Below, piece after piece: positions 38,001 to 47,514 of a stretch of DNA of 64,000 bases. This DNA is from Vibrio mediterranei (GTDB taxonomy: Bacteria; Pseudomonadota; Gammaproteobacteria; Enterobacterales; Vibrionaceae). The notes under the pieces were generated by a model that searched no databases, was not told where the DNA came from, and worked only from the letters and a program-made list of their open reading frames with translations. The translations under genes were made by a program, and so were the position numbers. Location of the stretch: positions 124,001 through 188,000 of the forward strand of contig NZ_FLLQ01000004.1 in NCBI RefSeq assembly GCF_900088415.1. Direction: 5' to 3'. Each line of letters starts with the position of its first letter. Within the stretch, counting starts at the first letter, position 1.

Positions 38001-39086
38001 CTAAGGGTGATCAAGCGCTAACCCATCAGAAATGGACCACGTTAGGCTGGCTACATCACCGGCCTTGAAGGTCGGTGCTTGTTGGTCATTGAGGAGCTTC
38101 ACCATCACGTCTCTGCCGTCTTGCAACTTAAAGAAGTAACGAATGAAGTCACCAACGTACAATCGGGTGACAAAGGTAGCGGAGACTTGGTTACTGTTCA
38201 CTTCGTCCTTGTCTCCGATAAAGAAGTTTTCTGGGCGCACTGCCAACATACAGCGCTCTCCAATTTCAGGAACATTGATCGCAGTCGCCACGACTTGAGT
38301 CCCATCGCTCAACTCAACATAAGCGTGGTCGCCATCAATTTTAGTTAAAGTCCCCGGAAGATGGTTATTCTCGCCGAGAAAATCGGCGACGAATGCATTG
38401 GCTGGACGTTCGTACAGCGTAGAAGGGTCCGCACACTGCTGAACTACGCCATCCTCAAACACTGCAATACGGTCAGACATAGTAAGTGCTTCGGTCTGAT
38501 CATGGGTAACATAGATGGCGGTAAAACCTAACTGTTCGTGCAAGCGCTTGATTTCAAATTGCATCTGCTCGCGAAGGTTTTTATCCAATGCACCTAAAGG
38601 TTCATCCATAAGAACAATCGAAGGCTCAAAAATCAACGAACGCGCCAATGCCACACGCTGCTTTTGACCACCGGAGAGCTGGCCCGGATAGCGGTCACCA
38701 AAGTGTTCGAGCTCCACCAACTTTAAAAACTCTTGAACCTTCTGTTTGATTTGCTCTTTGGGTAGTTTGCGAACATTAAGGGGATAAGCGAGGTTTTCTG
38801 CCACCGTCATATGAGGGAATAATGCGTAGTGCTGAAATACCATGCCGATGTTACGATGATAAGGCGCAACGTTAGTGATGAGTTCTCCGTTGACTTCTAT
38901 CCCACCGCTGGTCACATCTTCAAACCCAGCGAGCATCATTAAACACGTGGTTTTTCCAGAGCCAGAAGGCCCCAACAGTGTCACAAACTCACCTTTAGCG
39001 ATGTCGAGGCTAAAGTCTTTCACCACAAAATTGTGTCGGTCATAACTCTTTTTTACATTCTTGAATTGTACGTAACGACTGTCCAT
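38001..39086 (-). CDS. PotA-type ABC transporter ATPase
   Basis: 361 aa. Walker A GPSGSGKTTCL, signature LSGGQKQRVALARSL, Walker B IVLMDEPLGALD, H-loop VTHDQTEA, then a C-terminal TOBE regulatory domain (about 270-355). First gene of the ABC operon. The order ATPase, binding protein, PotB-like, PotC-like is typical of opine and polyamine importers. Confidence 0.9.
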   Translation of the reverse strand: MDSRYVQFKNVKKSYDRHNFVVKDFSLDIAKGEFVTLLGPSGSGKTTCLMMLAGFEDVTSGGIEVNGELITNVAPYHRNIGMVFQHYALFPHMTVAENLAYPLNVRKLPKEQIKQKVQEFLKLVELEHFGDRYPGQLSGGQKQRVALARSLIFEPSIVLMDEPLGALDKNLREQMQFEIKRLHEQLGFTAIYVTHDQTEALTMSDRIAVFEDGVVQQCADPSTLYERPANAFVADFLGENNHLPGTLTKIDGDHAYVELSDGTQVVATAINVPEIGERCMLAVRPENFFIGDKDEVNSNQVSATFVTRLYVGDFIRYFFKLQDGRDVMVKLLNDQQAPTFKAGDVASLTWSISDGLALDHP

Positions 39087-39651
39087 TTCTACTGCCTATC
39101 CCTCTGCTTCAAGCTCAACCTCAAAAACTGAGCGCTATTCAAAAACCTAGTTTTGATTAACAACTGAGCAACATTTGATTTTAGAAAGTGTGATTTATCC
39201 TTTGTTTTTCAGACATAAAGAGGGATTACGAAATGTTGCAACTTGTACGAAAATTAAGCTCAGTTCGAATGAAGGTTTGAATTAGGAAGATCTACTAGAT
39301 AAAAATATCAGTATCATAGAAATAAATGGAAGGAACTGCTTATTTGATAAATCAGTCGTTAAATTTGATCTTCGTATCAACACGCCCTCTTAGAACAAAT
39401 TTAGCAATATCAACGTGCTACAAGCACTGTTACATTGTGGTACTTAATTGGAATATGGGCATAATCAGTATTCAAATTGACTTCATAAAATCGTTAACCT
39501 ATTAAAATGGCAGCGTTATTCTGGTTAAAGCCGTCGATGTCTACTGCCCGCGCATCTCTCAGAGGAAACGTTCCTGCGGCAATCAAACAAAAAAACCGAA
39601 GCAAACGCTCCGGCTTTCAACTCACCTCAAGACGGGTCATCACACCATCGA
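39087..39651. other. 565-bp region without a recognisable gene
   Basis: Lies between the divergent starts of the ABC operon and the end of the aldehyde dehydrogenase gene. No open frame of note. It holds the dehydrogenase terminator at 39586-39618, and the rest is AT-rich and probably contains the ABC promoter. No sigma-54 motif was found on the minus strand near the start. Confidence 0.5.
39586..39618 (-). terminator. Terminator of the CoA-acylating aldehyde dehydrogenase gene
   Basis: On the minus strand, CCGGAGC-GTTT-GCTTCGG followed by seven T, 34 bases after the stop codon. Confidence 0.88.
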
Positions 39652-41028
39652 TTAAACGATACGCAGACCACCTTGAGCGATAGCAAAACGACGAGCACGA
39701 GTAAACGATAACGCGTTAGTAATACCCTCACCCGTTGGACCCGCGATAGTGAACGTAGACGTTCCTTCTGCGTTATAACCCACACCAGACAGCGTTGGTC
39801 CGTTGTGCGCAAAGATAGTAGTGTTGATGCGAGCACCAAACTTAGTCACGTTCTCGATGTTACCCGAGTAGATACATGCCGAGTGCTTATTGGCACGCTC
39901 AGCCGCAACTGCGCGCTCGATGGCTTCATCGATATCTTTACAGATAACCACAGGAAGAACTGGCATCATTTGCTCTACGTGAACCAATGGGTGGTCGTTT
40001 TCTACCAGCATTACTGCTAGGCGAGTGTCAGACTCAATACCGATTGATTTTAGGATTTCACCTGCATCTTGACCGACGTGTTTTTTCACCGGATGCCAAA
40101 CACGAGCAATCTCATGGGCTGTGCACGGCTTCGCGCCTTCAAACTCATCTAGCGTCAAAATTTGCTCAGTTAACTGCTCTGCTTCTTCTGCTGTTAGCAC
40201 GTAAGCGCCAACTTCTTCTAGCTTATCAAGGAATGCATCTGCTACGGCCTCTTCAACGAAGACTTCCTTCTCGCCAATACACAGCAGGTTGTTATCGAAA
40301 GAGGCACCGCCGTATACGCCTGCCGCAGCTAGGTCTAGGTTAGCAGAAGCGTCCACGATTACTGGTGGATTACCAGCGCCTGCGCCCACACCTTTCTTAC
40401 CAGATTGTAAGATAGCCTTAACGAGACCAGGGCCACCTGTACCCACAAGCATATTAATCAGTGGTGACTGAGCAATTTCGTTTAGTGTTTCTAGTGTTGG
40501 CTCTTTTACCATAGTTACTAGGTTTTCTGGGCCGCCTGCTTCTACGATGGTTTTGTTTAGCAAGTCAATCATCACCGCAGAAACCACTTTAGACGATGGG
40601 TGAACATTAAACGTAACCGCGTTACCACCAGCAAGCATCGAAATTGCGTTGTTCACTATGGTTTCTGTTGGGTTAGTCACAGGCGTTACCGCGCCAATAA
40701 CACCATAAGGTGCGCGCTCACCAAGAGAAATACCGTTGTCACCAGACCATACTTTAGTATCCAGTACTTCCGTACCCGGCGTTTTCATTGCCGTAAGGTG
40801 GTGCTTAGCGATTTTGTCTTCCACGCGGCCCAGTTTTGTCTCTTCACGAACCATTTTTGCGAAGTCTTCTGCTCGCGCTAATACTGCTTCACGAATAGCA
40901 GTTAGGATGGCTTCGCGACCTTCTTTGGTACAGTTTACGTAGAACTCTCGTTGAGCTTTATGAGTTGCTTCAATCGCAGCGTCCACTGTCGCGAATACAC
41001 CTTTAGCGTTGTTAATATCAAAAGACAT
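39652..41028 (-). CDS. CoA-acylating aldehyde dehydrogenase (EutE/PduP-like), without encapsulation peptide
   Basis: 458 aa, clearly EutE/PduP-like: GRVEDKIAKH, GAVTPVTNPTETIVNNAISMLAGGNAVTFNVHPSSK, GAGAGNPPVIVDASANLDLAA, nucleophile Cys in SFDNNLLCIGEK, and GPTGEGITNALSFTRARR near the C-terminus. It converts an aldehyde, CoA and NAD+ to acyl-CoA. The N-terminus starts close to the GVFATVDAAI region and lacks the 15-20-residue helix that targets EutE/PduP to microcompartments, and no shell genes are nearby, so it should be soluble. Divergent from the decarboxylase. Confidence 0.88.
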   Translation of the reverse strand: MSFDINNAKGVFATVDAAIEATHKAQREFYVNCTKEGREAILTAIREAVLARAEDFAKMVREETKLGRVEDKIAKHHLTAMKTPGTEVLDTKVWSGDNGISLGERAPYGVIGAVTPVTNPTETIVNNAISMLAGGNAVTFNVHPSSKVVSAVMIDLLNKTIVEAGGPENLVTMVKEPTLETLNEIAQSPLINMLVGTGGPGLVKAILQSGKKGVGAGAGNPPVIVDASANLDLAAAGVYGGASFDNNLLCIGEKEVFVEEAVADAFLDKLEEVGAYVLTAEEAEQLTEQILTLDEFEGAKPCTAHEIARVWHPVKKHVGQDAGEILKSIGIESDTRLAVMLVENDHPLVHVEQMMPVLPVVICKDIDEAIERAVAAERANKHSACIYSGNIENVTKFGARINTTIFAHNGPTLSGVGYNAEGTSTFTIAGPTGEGITNALSFTRARRFAIAQGGLRIV

Positions 41029-41466
41029 AGTGATTACCTCGTAAAATTGGGTATTGTGAAGAGCTAGGCGTTATGCCAGCTCTTTTCGACATGTTTAGTA
41101 AGGCTGATTTCTCACCTAATATGGCTATAATTTAACCCAGACATTGATCAACACGATGTCACTGGGTGTCAGCTTATTTGACCCATTAACGCAAATAACC
41201 CACAGCGATAACTTGACTCATTACGTAACCCCTCACTGTCTCTCGCCTCATAGCAAACAATACGTTAGTTCACCGACAACCGTAGTTTGTTAACCTATCA
41301 GCCCACTCCCAACATCTGCTTTCTGACAAAAGCAACATTAATTCAATACGTTAACACTAGGTGTAAAATAAATTGACCCTCAGTGACATGCTGCATTTTT
41401 GACCTCCAGATAGACTAGCGTTCATCAAATCGATACCCAATTACGAACACTTCGTGAGGAATGAAT
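41029..41466. promoter_or_regulatory. Divergent promoter region
   Basis: 438 bases between the dehydrogenase and the decarboxylase, no gene seen. An inverted repeat ACAC-TAG-GTGT (41354-41364, within TTAACACTAGGTGTAA) and a TTGACC element just downstream are possible regulatory features. Confidence 0.4.
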
Positions 41467-43047
41467 ATGAAAAATCAAGCGCTTTTAGAAGAGTCTGTAA
41501 AGCAACTGAGCACTATTTTAGAGACACAGCAACAGCTTCTAGCAGAGCACAAAGCTAACCAGAACTATGCTGAGCGTCTTGAGAACATTCTGACTCCAAC
41601 CGATGAGCTAACCACTCAAGGTGACGACTTATTAATTGGTGGTTGCAAAGCCACTGATCTTATCGAGCAATACGGTAGCCCGCTATTCGTGTTGAGCGAA
41701 GACACGCTTCGTAACAACCTGCGTCGTGTGAAAAACGCGTTTGGCAACTACTGGCCAAAACCAGTCAACGTGATGTTTGCTATCAAGTCGAATACCAACT
41801 TCGCGGTTCGAGCTATCTGTAACGAAGAAGGCGTCGGCGGTGATTGCTTTGGCCCAGGTGAAGTTGAAGCGACATACATTGCTGGCGCAGATCCAAAAAC
41901 CATCGCACTAAACGGTACCGTTAAGCCTGAACTTGCTATCCGTAAAGCAATTGAATATGGCTACGCGATTCACCTAGATTCTTACGAAGAGATTGAAATC
42001 GTTGAGCGCATCGCTCGCGAAGTGAAACCAGCGGAAAAAGTACGTATCGCGGTTCGTCTAAAAGTTATCCCTGAAGATTTCTTCAATGACTTCGAACCAG
42101 ATGCTTACCCGTTCCCTAACTTTATCGGCGCGATGAAGTGGATCAAATTCGGCTTGCTGAAAGAAGAAGCGAAAAAGATCGTCAACCGCGTAAAAGAAAT
42201 CGACACCTTCGAATTCTACGGTTTCCACACTCACCTAGGCCGCTTCTCTAAACAGCCTGAAGGTTGGGATGCGCTATACCGCGAATACGCACGCAACATT
42301 ATCGAAATCTCTCGTGAGTGTGGCGTTCAACCTTTCCAAGTTGACCTAGGCGGCGGCTGGCCACGTGAGCGTGAGCCTGAGTGTCGTAGCAAAGAACACA
42401 TGATGAACCCGAACACCATCGAAGACTACGCAAAAGTAGTGTGTGCGGGCATGCTAGAAGAGTTCACTAAAGAAGGCTTCGAAGTACCACAATTATGGCT
42501 AGAACCTGGCCGTTATATCGCAGGTAACATCGGCACGCTACTTACGTCGGTATACGTTGTGAAAGACGATCAAGAGATGGATTACACCTACACCATGGTT
42601 GATGCATCGACTTACCTAGCTACATTGGTCGAGTCTCAAGAGTCGAAGAACCCAGTTCTTCCAGCAAACAAAATGACCCAACCATTGGTAGAGAGAACCA
42701 CTGAAATCGCAGGCCCAATCTGTATCCCATCTATCTGGGAAAGCGGCGCGCGCATGCCAGCTCTACAACCAAAAGACGTGCTAGCGATTATGGATGTCGG
42801 TCACTACGCAGAGTCTCAAGCAAGCCAGTTCAACTCACTACCACGCCCAGCAACGGTGCTAGTGAAAGACGGCGAAGCAGAGCTCATCAAACGCGCTGAA
42901 ACGGTTGAAGATGTATTCGCAACGCAAATTCTTCCCGAGCGCTTTGTAAAAGCAAAAGCTGAGATTGAGAAGAAAATGGCGAAGCCTGCTGGTAAAAAAG
43001 CAGCAACTAAACGCCGCGTGGCAAGAACGCCGAGTTATTCGAAATAA
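41467..43047 (+). CDS. DapDC/ODC-fold PLP-dependent decarboxylase, substrate unknown
   Basis: About 526 aa, fold-type III PLP enzyme. The PLP Lys is in MFAIKSNTNF (about residue 100), GFHTHLGRF and DLGGGWPREREPE lie in the barrel, EPGRYIAGN binds phosphate, and the C-terminal sheet has DVGHYAESQASQFN. The second active-site motif reads GPICIPSIWESGARMP rather than the usual CESGD, so the substrate may differ from diaminopimelate or ornithine. Extra parts: an N-terminal coiled-coil-like helix (about 5-45) and a Lys/Arg-rich tail (KKAATKRRVARTPSYSK). ATG 41467 has GAGGA 6 bases upstream. Monocistronic with its own terminator. Confidence 0.75.
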   Translation: MKNQALLEESVKQLSTILETQQQLLAEHKANQNYAERLENILTPTDELTTQGDDLLIGGCKATDLIEQYGSPLFVLSEDTLRNNLRRVKNAFGNYWPKPVNVMFAIKSNTNFAVRAICNEEGVGGDCFGPGEVEATYIAGADPKTIALNGTVKPELAIRKAIEYGYAIHLDSYEEIEIVERIAREVKPAEKVRIAVRLKVIPEDFFNDFEPDAYPFPNFIGAMKWIKFGLLKEEAKKIVNRVKEIDTFEFYGFHTHLGRFSKQPEGWDALYREYARNIIEISRECGVQPFQVDLGGGWPREREPECRSKEHMMNPNTIEDYAKVVCAGMLEEFTKEGFEVPQLWLEPGRYIAGNIGTLLTSVYVVKDDQEMDYTYTMVDASTYLATLVESQESKNPVLPANKMTQPLVERTTEIAGPICIPSIWESGARMPALQPKDVLAIMDVGHYAESQASQFNSLPRPATVLVKDGEAELIKRAETVEDVFATQILPERFVKAKAEIEKKMAKPAGKKAATKRRVARTPSYSK

Positions 43048-43098
43048 GCAGATTGCTGAGCTTTAGGCTTGGTGGTTTGAATTGATAATTGGTGATTG

Positions 43099-43124
43099 GA
43101 AAGCTCCCGTTGGGAGCTTTTTTG
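43099..43124 (+). terminator. Terminator of the decarboxylase gene
   Basis: AAAGCTCCC-GTT-GGGAGCTTT with a T-run, about 50 bases after the stop. Confidence 0.9.
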
Positions 43125-43294
43125 TCTAAAGCCACGCAAGGCATTGCTGCCCCAATGGAGATAAATAGGGTCAATCTGGAGCAGACTCTAACCTCGAACA
43201 AGGTAGTACAGCGTCAGTAGAGTGACGTTTCTACTAGTGAGGAGGAAAATTCATCAGTTAGCTTATCAAAGTCTTCAATTTGTAGGTTATTAGC

Positions 43295-43909
43295 TCACTT
43301 TCTGCTGTATGAAAAATTATCTTTAAGCCTGATCAGGTCTATTATGTTGGAAACTCCATGTTTTTTAAGCAAACGATGCTTATACGTACTGATGGTTTTC
43401 GGGCTCAAAAAGAGCTTTTCTGCGACATCTTTATTGCTATAACCTTCCATAAGGAACGATAAAACCAGCATTTCTCGTTGAGATAATTTAATTTCGTGTA
43501 TTTTTTGTGCACCTAGCTTTTCAATACTATGCTTCTGATAAAGAACTTTTATAACCGTATTCTGTAACGACTCCAATGGCATTGACTTTGTACAATATCC
43601 ATCTGCACCTAGTCGTCTTGCTGTTTCAATATAAGACTCATTCTCTAACGTAGTGAAGAAAATAAGCTTTCCTGAAAATCCTGAAGATTTTATTCTACGA
43701 TAAAATGAAAATCCGTCGCCTTCATCTAATTGCACGTCAAGAATGACCAAGTCAACCATCGAGGAACGAATGTATACGAGAGCTTGTTCAGCTTTAGTAA
43801 AGCTAATTACTTCAAAGTCTATCGATATAGTCTTTATACAATCGACAACTGCCTTTGCAACAACTGGGTGATCGTCTACAACTACTATTTTTTTCTTATT
43901 TTCTTTCAT
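43295..43909 (-). CDS. NarL/LuxR-type response regulator
   Basis: About 204 aa. The receiver has the acidic pair in VVVDDHP and phospho-acceptor Asp in LVILDVQLDEGDG. The C-terminal LuxR helix-turn-helix is LSQREMLVLSFLMEGYSNKDVAEKLFLSPKTISTYKHRLLKKHG. ATG 43909 with AAGAG upstream is preferred over GTG 43915. Last gene of the minus-strand signalling operon, 16 bases after the hybrid kinase and probably its output. Confidence 0.88.
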   Translation of the reverse strand: MKENKKKIVVVDDHPVVAKAVVDCIKTISIDFEVISFTKAEQALVYIRSSMVDLVILDVQLDEGDGFSFYRRIKSSGFSGKLIFFTTLENESYIETARRLGADGYCTKSMPLESLQNTVIKVLYQKHSIEKLGAQKIHEIKLSQREMLVLSFLMEGYSNKDVAEKLFLSPKTISTYKHRLLKKHGVSNIIDLIRLKDNFSYSRK

Positions 43910-43925
43910 AAACACTCTTTAGTAC

Positions 43926-46900
43926 TTATAAAAACCTAGCAGAGAGAATCTGCTCAATTTTATCAAAGTCATAGGTTTTTATAGCAGCTTTTAGCTCATT
44001 GGAAACTTCATCACTTAGTTCTGACATAATGGCCTCGCCTAAAGTACCATTTAATGTAACAATGGCTTCAATATTGTAACTCTTTGCATTATCGATGATT
44101 TCCGTTATCTCGTTGTCACTAAATTTAAGGTAGTGATTTGATTTTCCTATAACACTTTGTGAATTTATTAAGTCACAAAGACTAACGAGTTCTGATTTCA
44201 AACATTCAACTTGAAACTGGTTTGTATTTGGCATATCGTCTTCGATCTTAGAACATAGCTCATAGATAGATTCAAATCCTAAATTTCCAGCTACTCCTTT
44301 AAGCGTATGAACGTTGATTTGAAATACTTCAGTATCATCAGAGAAAATTTCTTTATCTTCATATTGATTCGCAAAATTGGTCAACAAACGCATGAACAAT
44401 TCTGGTTTATTCCCTGATATCGAGAGCCCTTTTTCTAGATTCACGCCTTCAACTTTCAAAAATCCAAATTCATTAGATTCTGTAACTGTACTATTGGTAC
44501 TGTCTGCACCTTCATCTACAACGTGTTTAAACTTCGAAGAATCAATCCACTCACTTAATGTATGAATCATTTCATCAACAACAATAGGCTTGTTGATGAA
44601 ACCATCCATACCACTAGCCTTTGCCTTTAATCTGTCAGATTGTAAAACATTAGCCGTCAAAGCCAACACAGGAATATCAATAGCCATTTCTTTTTTTATA
44701 ATCCTAGTTGCTTCATAGCCATCTAATAGTGGCATTTGACAATCCATCAGAATAACATCAAATTCCGTGTCAGACTCAAGAATATCAATAGCTTCTATGC
44801 CATTTACGGCTAAAACCGTCTCGACGCTATGTCTCGAAAGTATTTCAATCACCAACTCCTGGTTTATAGCATTATCTTCTACTACAAGAACCCTGCCTCC
44901 AAATATGGTTCCTGATTCGAATGTCTCATTCTTAAACTGAAAAACATTGAATCGAATCTTTTCAAACGAATTGTATAGCAGTGGTAGTAGATTACCTTTT
45001 TTAACTGAAGTTTCATTATAATGAAACAATTCACCACTATGATCGAAGTTAAGAATTAGATCTATTTCACTTAGGTTATTGACGAAAATTGAAACGCTTG
45101 ACTTTGAACTTTGCAAACTCTCCAAACATCTCGTTAATGAATCGAGAAAAGCGTCATTAACAGAGTTAGCAACAAACACGAACAATATCGGTTCGATATC
45201 AGCTAGCTTTGAATAGTCACTTATATTACGGTAGTCACTCAAACTCTCGACTGTTCGGAAAAAACCTTTCTTTAACTCAGCTTCTAGTCCGCCTACATCC
45301 AACTCACCATCAGATACTAAAACTAACTTTTCGTACGTTTTAGCTTTACTCTCATTCATATTCATGGAAGATAATGGCAAGATTACGTTAAACTGCGAGC
45401 CATTTCCTAACTCACTAGTTACCGAAATTGTTCCATTCATTAGCTCAACGAGATTTTTTGTAATCGCCAAGCCTAACCCTGTTCCACCATATTTCCTAGT
45501 CGTAGTGCTGTCTGCTTGAGTGAATGAAGTATATAAATGCTCGATCTGACTTTGACTCATTCCAATCCCTTGATCTTTAACAGAGATCTTCAGAAAGATA
45601 TCACCCCCACTTCCTTCAAGAGTATCTATATCGATAGATACAGAGCCAGTATCTGTGAACTTTATAGCATTCGAACCCAGGTTCATTAATATTTGATGGA
45701 TACGCAAAGGATCTCCAACTAACATTCTTGGAACTTTATGATCTATATTTATTGAAAGTTCAAGATTCTTCTCTTTCGCTCGTTCCTGAATAATAGATGA
45801 AAAGCTATCTATCATTTTGTAAAGAGAAAACTCTATTGACTCTATAACAACCTTCCCTGCTTCAATTTTAGAAAAGTCAAGGACATCATTTATAATCCCT
45901 AAAAGTAAATTAGCCGAATTATGTACCTTTTCGACGTAACCACGTTCTTTAATCGACAGTTTCCCTTCTAATGCAAGGTAGCTCATCCCTATAATTGCAT
46001 TCATAGGCGTACGAATTTCATGACTCATCATCGCCAGGAAATTTGTTTTTGCCTCAGCAGCTTTACTCACTCGATCATTAGAGCGTTTCAGCCCCTCTGT
46101 TAAGGACTGTAACTCTTTGCCACTTTTACGAACTAAGTAACCTAGAAGAGCGATTGAAAATACAAACACTGCTCCACCAAAGGATATGAAACTAGCTAGT
46201 TCTCGTGCCTCTTTCATTTCTCTAGCTCTAGCGTCTCTCATGGAAAGCAATATAGAATCAATTCTAATTGCACTTGAGACCATTCTTTTTGAGATAGTAG
46301 AAATTTCATTGGATATATCGTAAACGTATCTGAAGTCACGATTGTATTTTCTAATAATTGGCTGCAACTCTAATAATAACTCTTTTTCATCCTGCTCGAT
46401 GACTACTTCCTTGATATTATTAATATCATCATCAATATTCGTGAGTACATCCATAACGAGAAACGAGTAATCATCACGTAAAGTACTGTCATTAGAAAGA
46501 GAGAAATCTCGATCTGCTTGTCTAGCTATATTCACATTTTCGGCTAGCAGTATGATCTGTTCTGAAAGAACCACCCTTTTGGAGAGAAGTTTTTGTGCCG
46601 ATGATAGCTTTCGTAACGAAACATCATTAATAGAACCAAACTCTCTTTTTATAGAAGAAGATAGCTTTAGTATATCTTTTAATGAATTATTATATCTAAC
46701 AAAGGTACTACTGTTCTCTAATGTATCGACTCTAGATTCAATCACATGAGTATATTCTTCAATTAACTGTAGAAGTTGCTTCACTTCATCTTCTGGAAAA
46801 TAAACAGTTTCTAATGCCATTAAAGCATGTATGTCATTATTCATACTTTTCAGGATTTGCAACTCATTTTGTTCTAGATCATTACTTTCACGCAACTTCA

Positions 46901-47495
46901 AATACTCATGTTTTTTATTTAGAAGTAGCGCTGACGAGTAGATATTATTTGATAAAGAAACTGCATTAGATGAGTTAATTATTTCTAGATATAATTTTTC
47001 CGATAAACTTGTATCAGCGCTTATATAACCAATTTGTAAGTCTCTTAATCTATCAATTAGTGCACTAGAGTTCTGTGCATATTGCACCATTGACTTCTTA
47101 GATGAACTCAAGTGGTCATTTAATGAGACATAGCTTACAAAGTCGTCACGGTATCGTTCCAATTCGTTTTTAATACTATTAAGATTATTATTGAAGTTCG
47201 TTTCCGAAGAATCAAGACTACCGGTAAATGATAATGCTTCATTCATGTAGTGCAAAGCTTCCTTTGATGCATCGGATGTTAAGTCACGAGTATAAGATAA
47301 TTCATGTAATCGAGCCCTATCCAACGTTATTAATATTTGACTTGCGCCATCATAACGTTCGACAGCTGAAAACAGTTTATTTAGACTTTTCCAAGCGGTG
47401 ACTCCTAAAGTCATTAATATAACAACGACTAAAACAAAGCCTAAAGTGATTTTGTTTGACCTATCTATAGAGCTATCAACATGCTCATCATTCAT
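43926..47495 (-). CDS. Large hybrid sensor histidine kinase with receiver and HPt
   Basis: About 1189 aa. TM1 near residues 17-37, a helical periplasmic sensor of about 400 residues, TM2 (FISFGGAVFVFSIALLGYLV), HisKA with MMSHEIRTPMNAIIGMS, ATPase with NLGSNAIKFTDTG, DQGIGMS and GGTGLGLAI, a degenerate receiver-like stretch (about 720-830), a true receiver (VLVVEDNAINQELV, Asp in VILMDCQMP, Lys in FINKP), and a C-terminal HPt with His in VHTLKGVAGNLG. ATG 47495 has GGAGG 8 bases upstream. The sequence is AT-rich compared with flanking metabolic genes. Signal unknown. Confidence 0.88.
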   Translation of the reverse strand: MNDEHVDSSIDRSNKITLGFVLVVVILMTLGVTAWKSLNKLFSAVERYDGASQILITLDRARLHELSYTRDLTSDASKEALHYMNEALSFTGSLDSSETNFNNNLNSIKNELERYRDDFVSYVSLNDHLSSSKKSMVQYAQNSSALIDRLRDLQIGYISADTSLSEKLYLEIINSSNAVSLSNNIYSSALLLNKKHEYLKLRESNDLEQNELQILKSMNNDIHALMALETVYFPEDEVKQLLQLIEEYTHVIESRVDTLENSSTFVRYNNSLKDILKLSSSIKREFGSINDVSLRKLSSAQKLLSKRVVLSEQIILLAENVNIARQADRDFSLSNDSTLRDDYSFLVMDVLTNIDDDINNIKEVVIEQDEKELLLELQPIIRKYNRDFRYVYDISNEISTISKRMVSSAIRIDSILLSMRDARAREMKEARELASFISFGGAVFVFSIALLGYLVRKSGKELQSLTEGLKRSNDRVSKAAEAKTNFLAMMSHEIRTPMNAIIGMSYLALEGKLSIKERGYVEKVHNSANLLLGIINDVLDFSKIEAGKVVIESIEFSLYKMIDSFSSIIQERAKEKNLELSINIDHKVPRMLVGDPLRIHQILMNLGSNAIKFTDTGSVSIDIDTLEGSGGDIFLKISVKDQGIGMSQSQIEHLYTSFTQADSTTTRKYGGTGLGLAITKNLVELMNGTISVTSELGNGSQFNVILPLSSMNMNESKAKTYEKLVLVSDGELDVGGLEAELKKGFFRTVESLSDYRNISDYSKLADIEPILFVFVANSVNDAFLDSLTRCLESLQSSKSSVSIFVNNLSEIDLILNFDHSGELFHYNETSVKKGNLLPLLYNSFEKIRFNVFQFKNETFESGTIFGGRVLVVEDNAINQELVIEILSRHSVETVLAVNGIEAIDILESDTEFDVILMDCQMPLLDGYEATRIIKKEMAIDIPVLALTANVLQSDRLKAKASGMDGFINKPIVVDEMIHTLSEWIDSSKFKHVVDEGADSTNSTVTESNEFGFLKVEGVNLEKGLSISGNKPELFMRLLTNFANQYEDKEIFSDDTEVFQINVHTLKGVAGNLGFESIYELCSKIEDDMPNTNQFQVECLKSELVSLCDLINSQSVIGKSNHYLKFSDNEITEIIDNAKSYNIEAIVTLNGTLGEAIMSELSDEVSNELKAAIKTYDFDKIEQILSARFL

Positions 47496-47514
47496 ACGTG
47501 AAGCCTCCAACATT

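Noticed and set aside
39652..41028. Microcompartment-associated EutE/PduP
   Set aside because: The N-terminal targeting helix is absent and no shell-protein genes are in the window.
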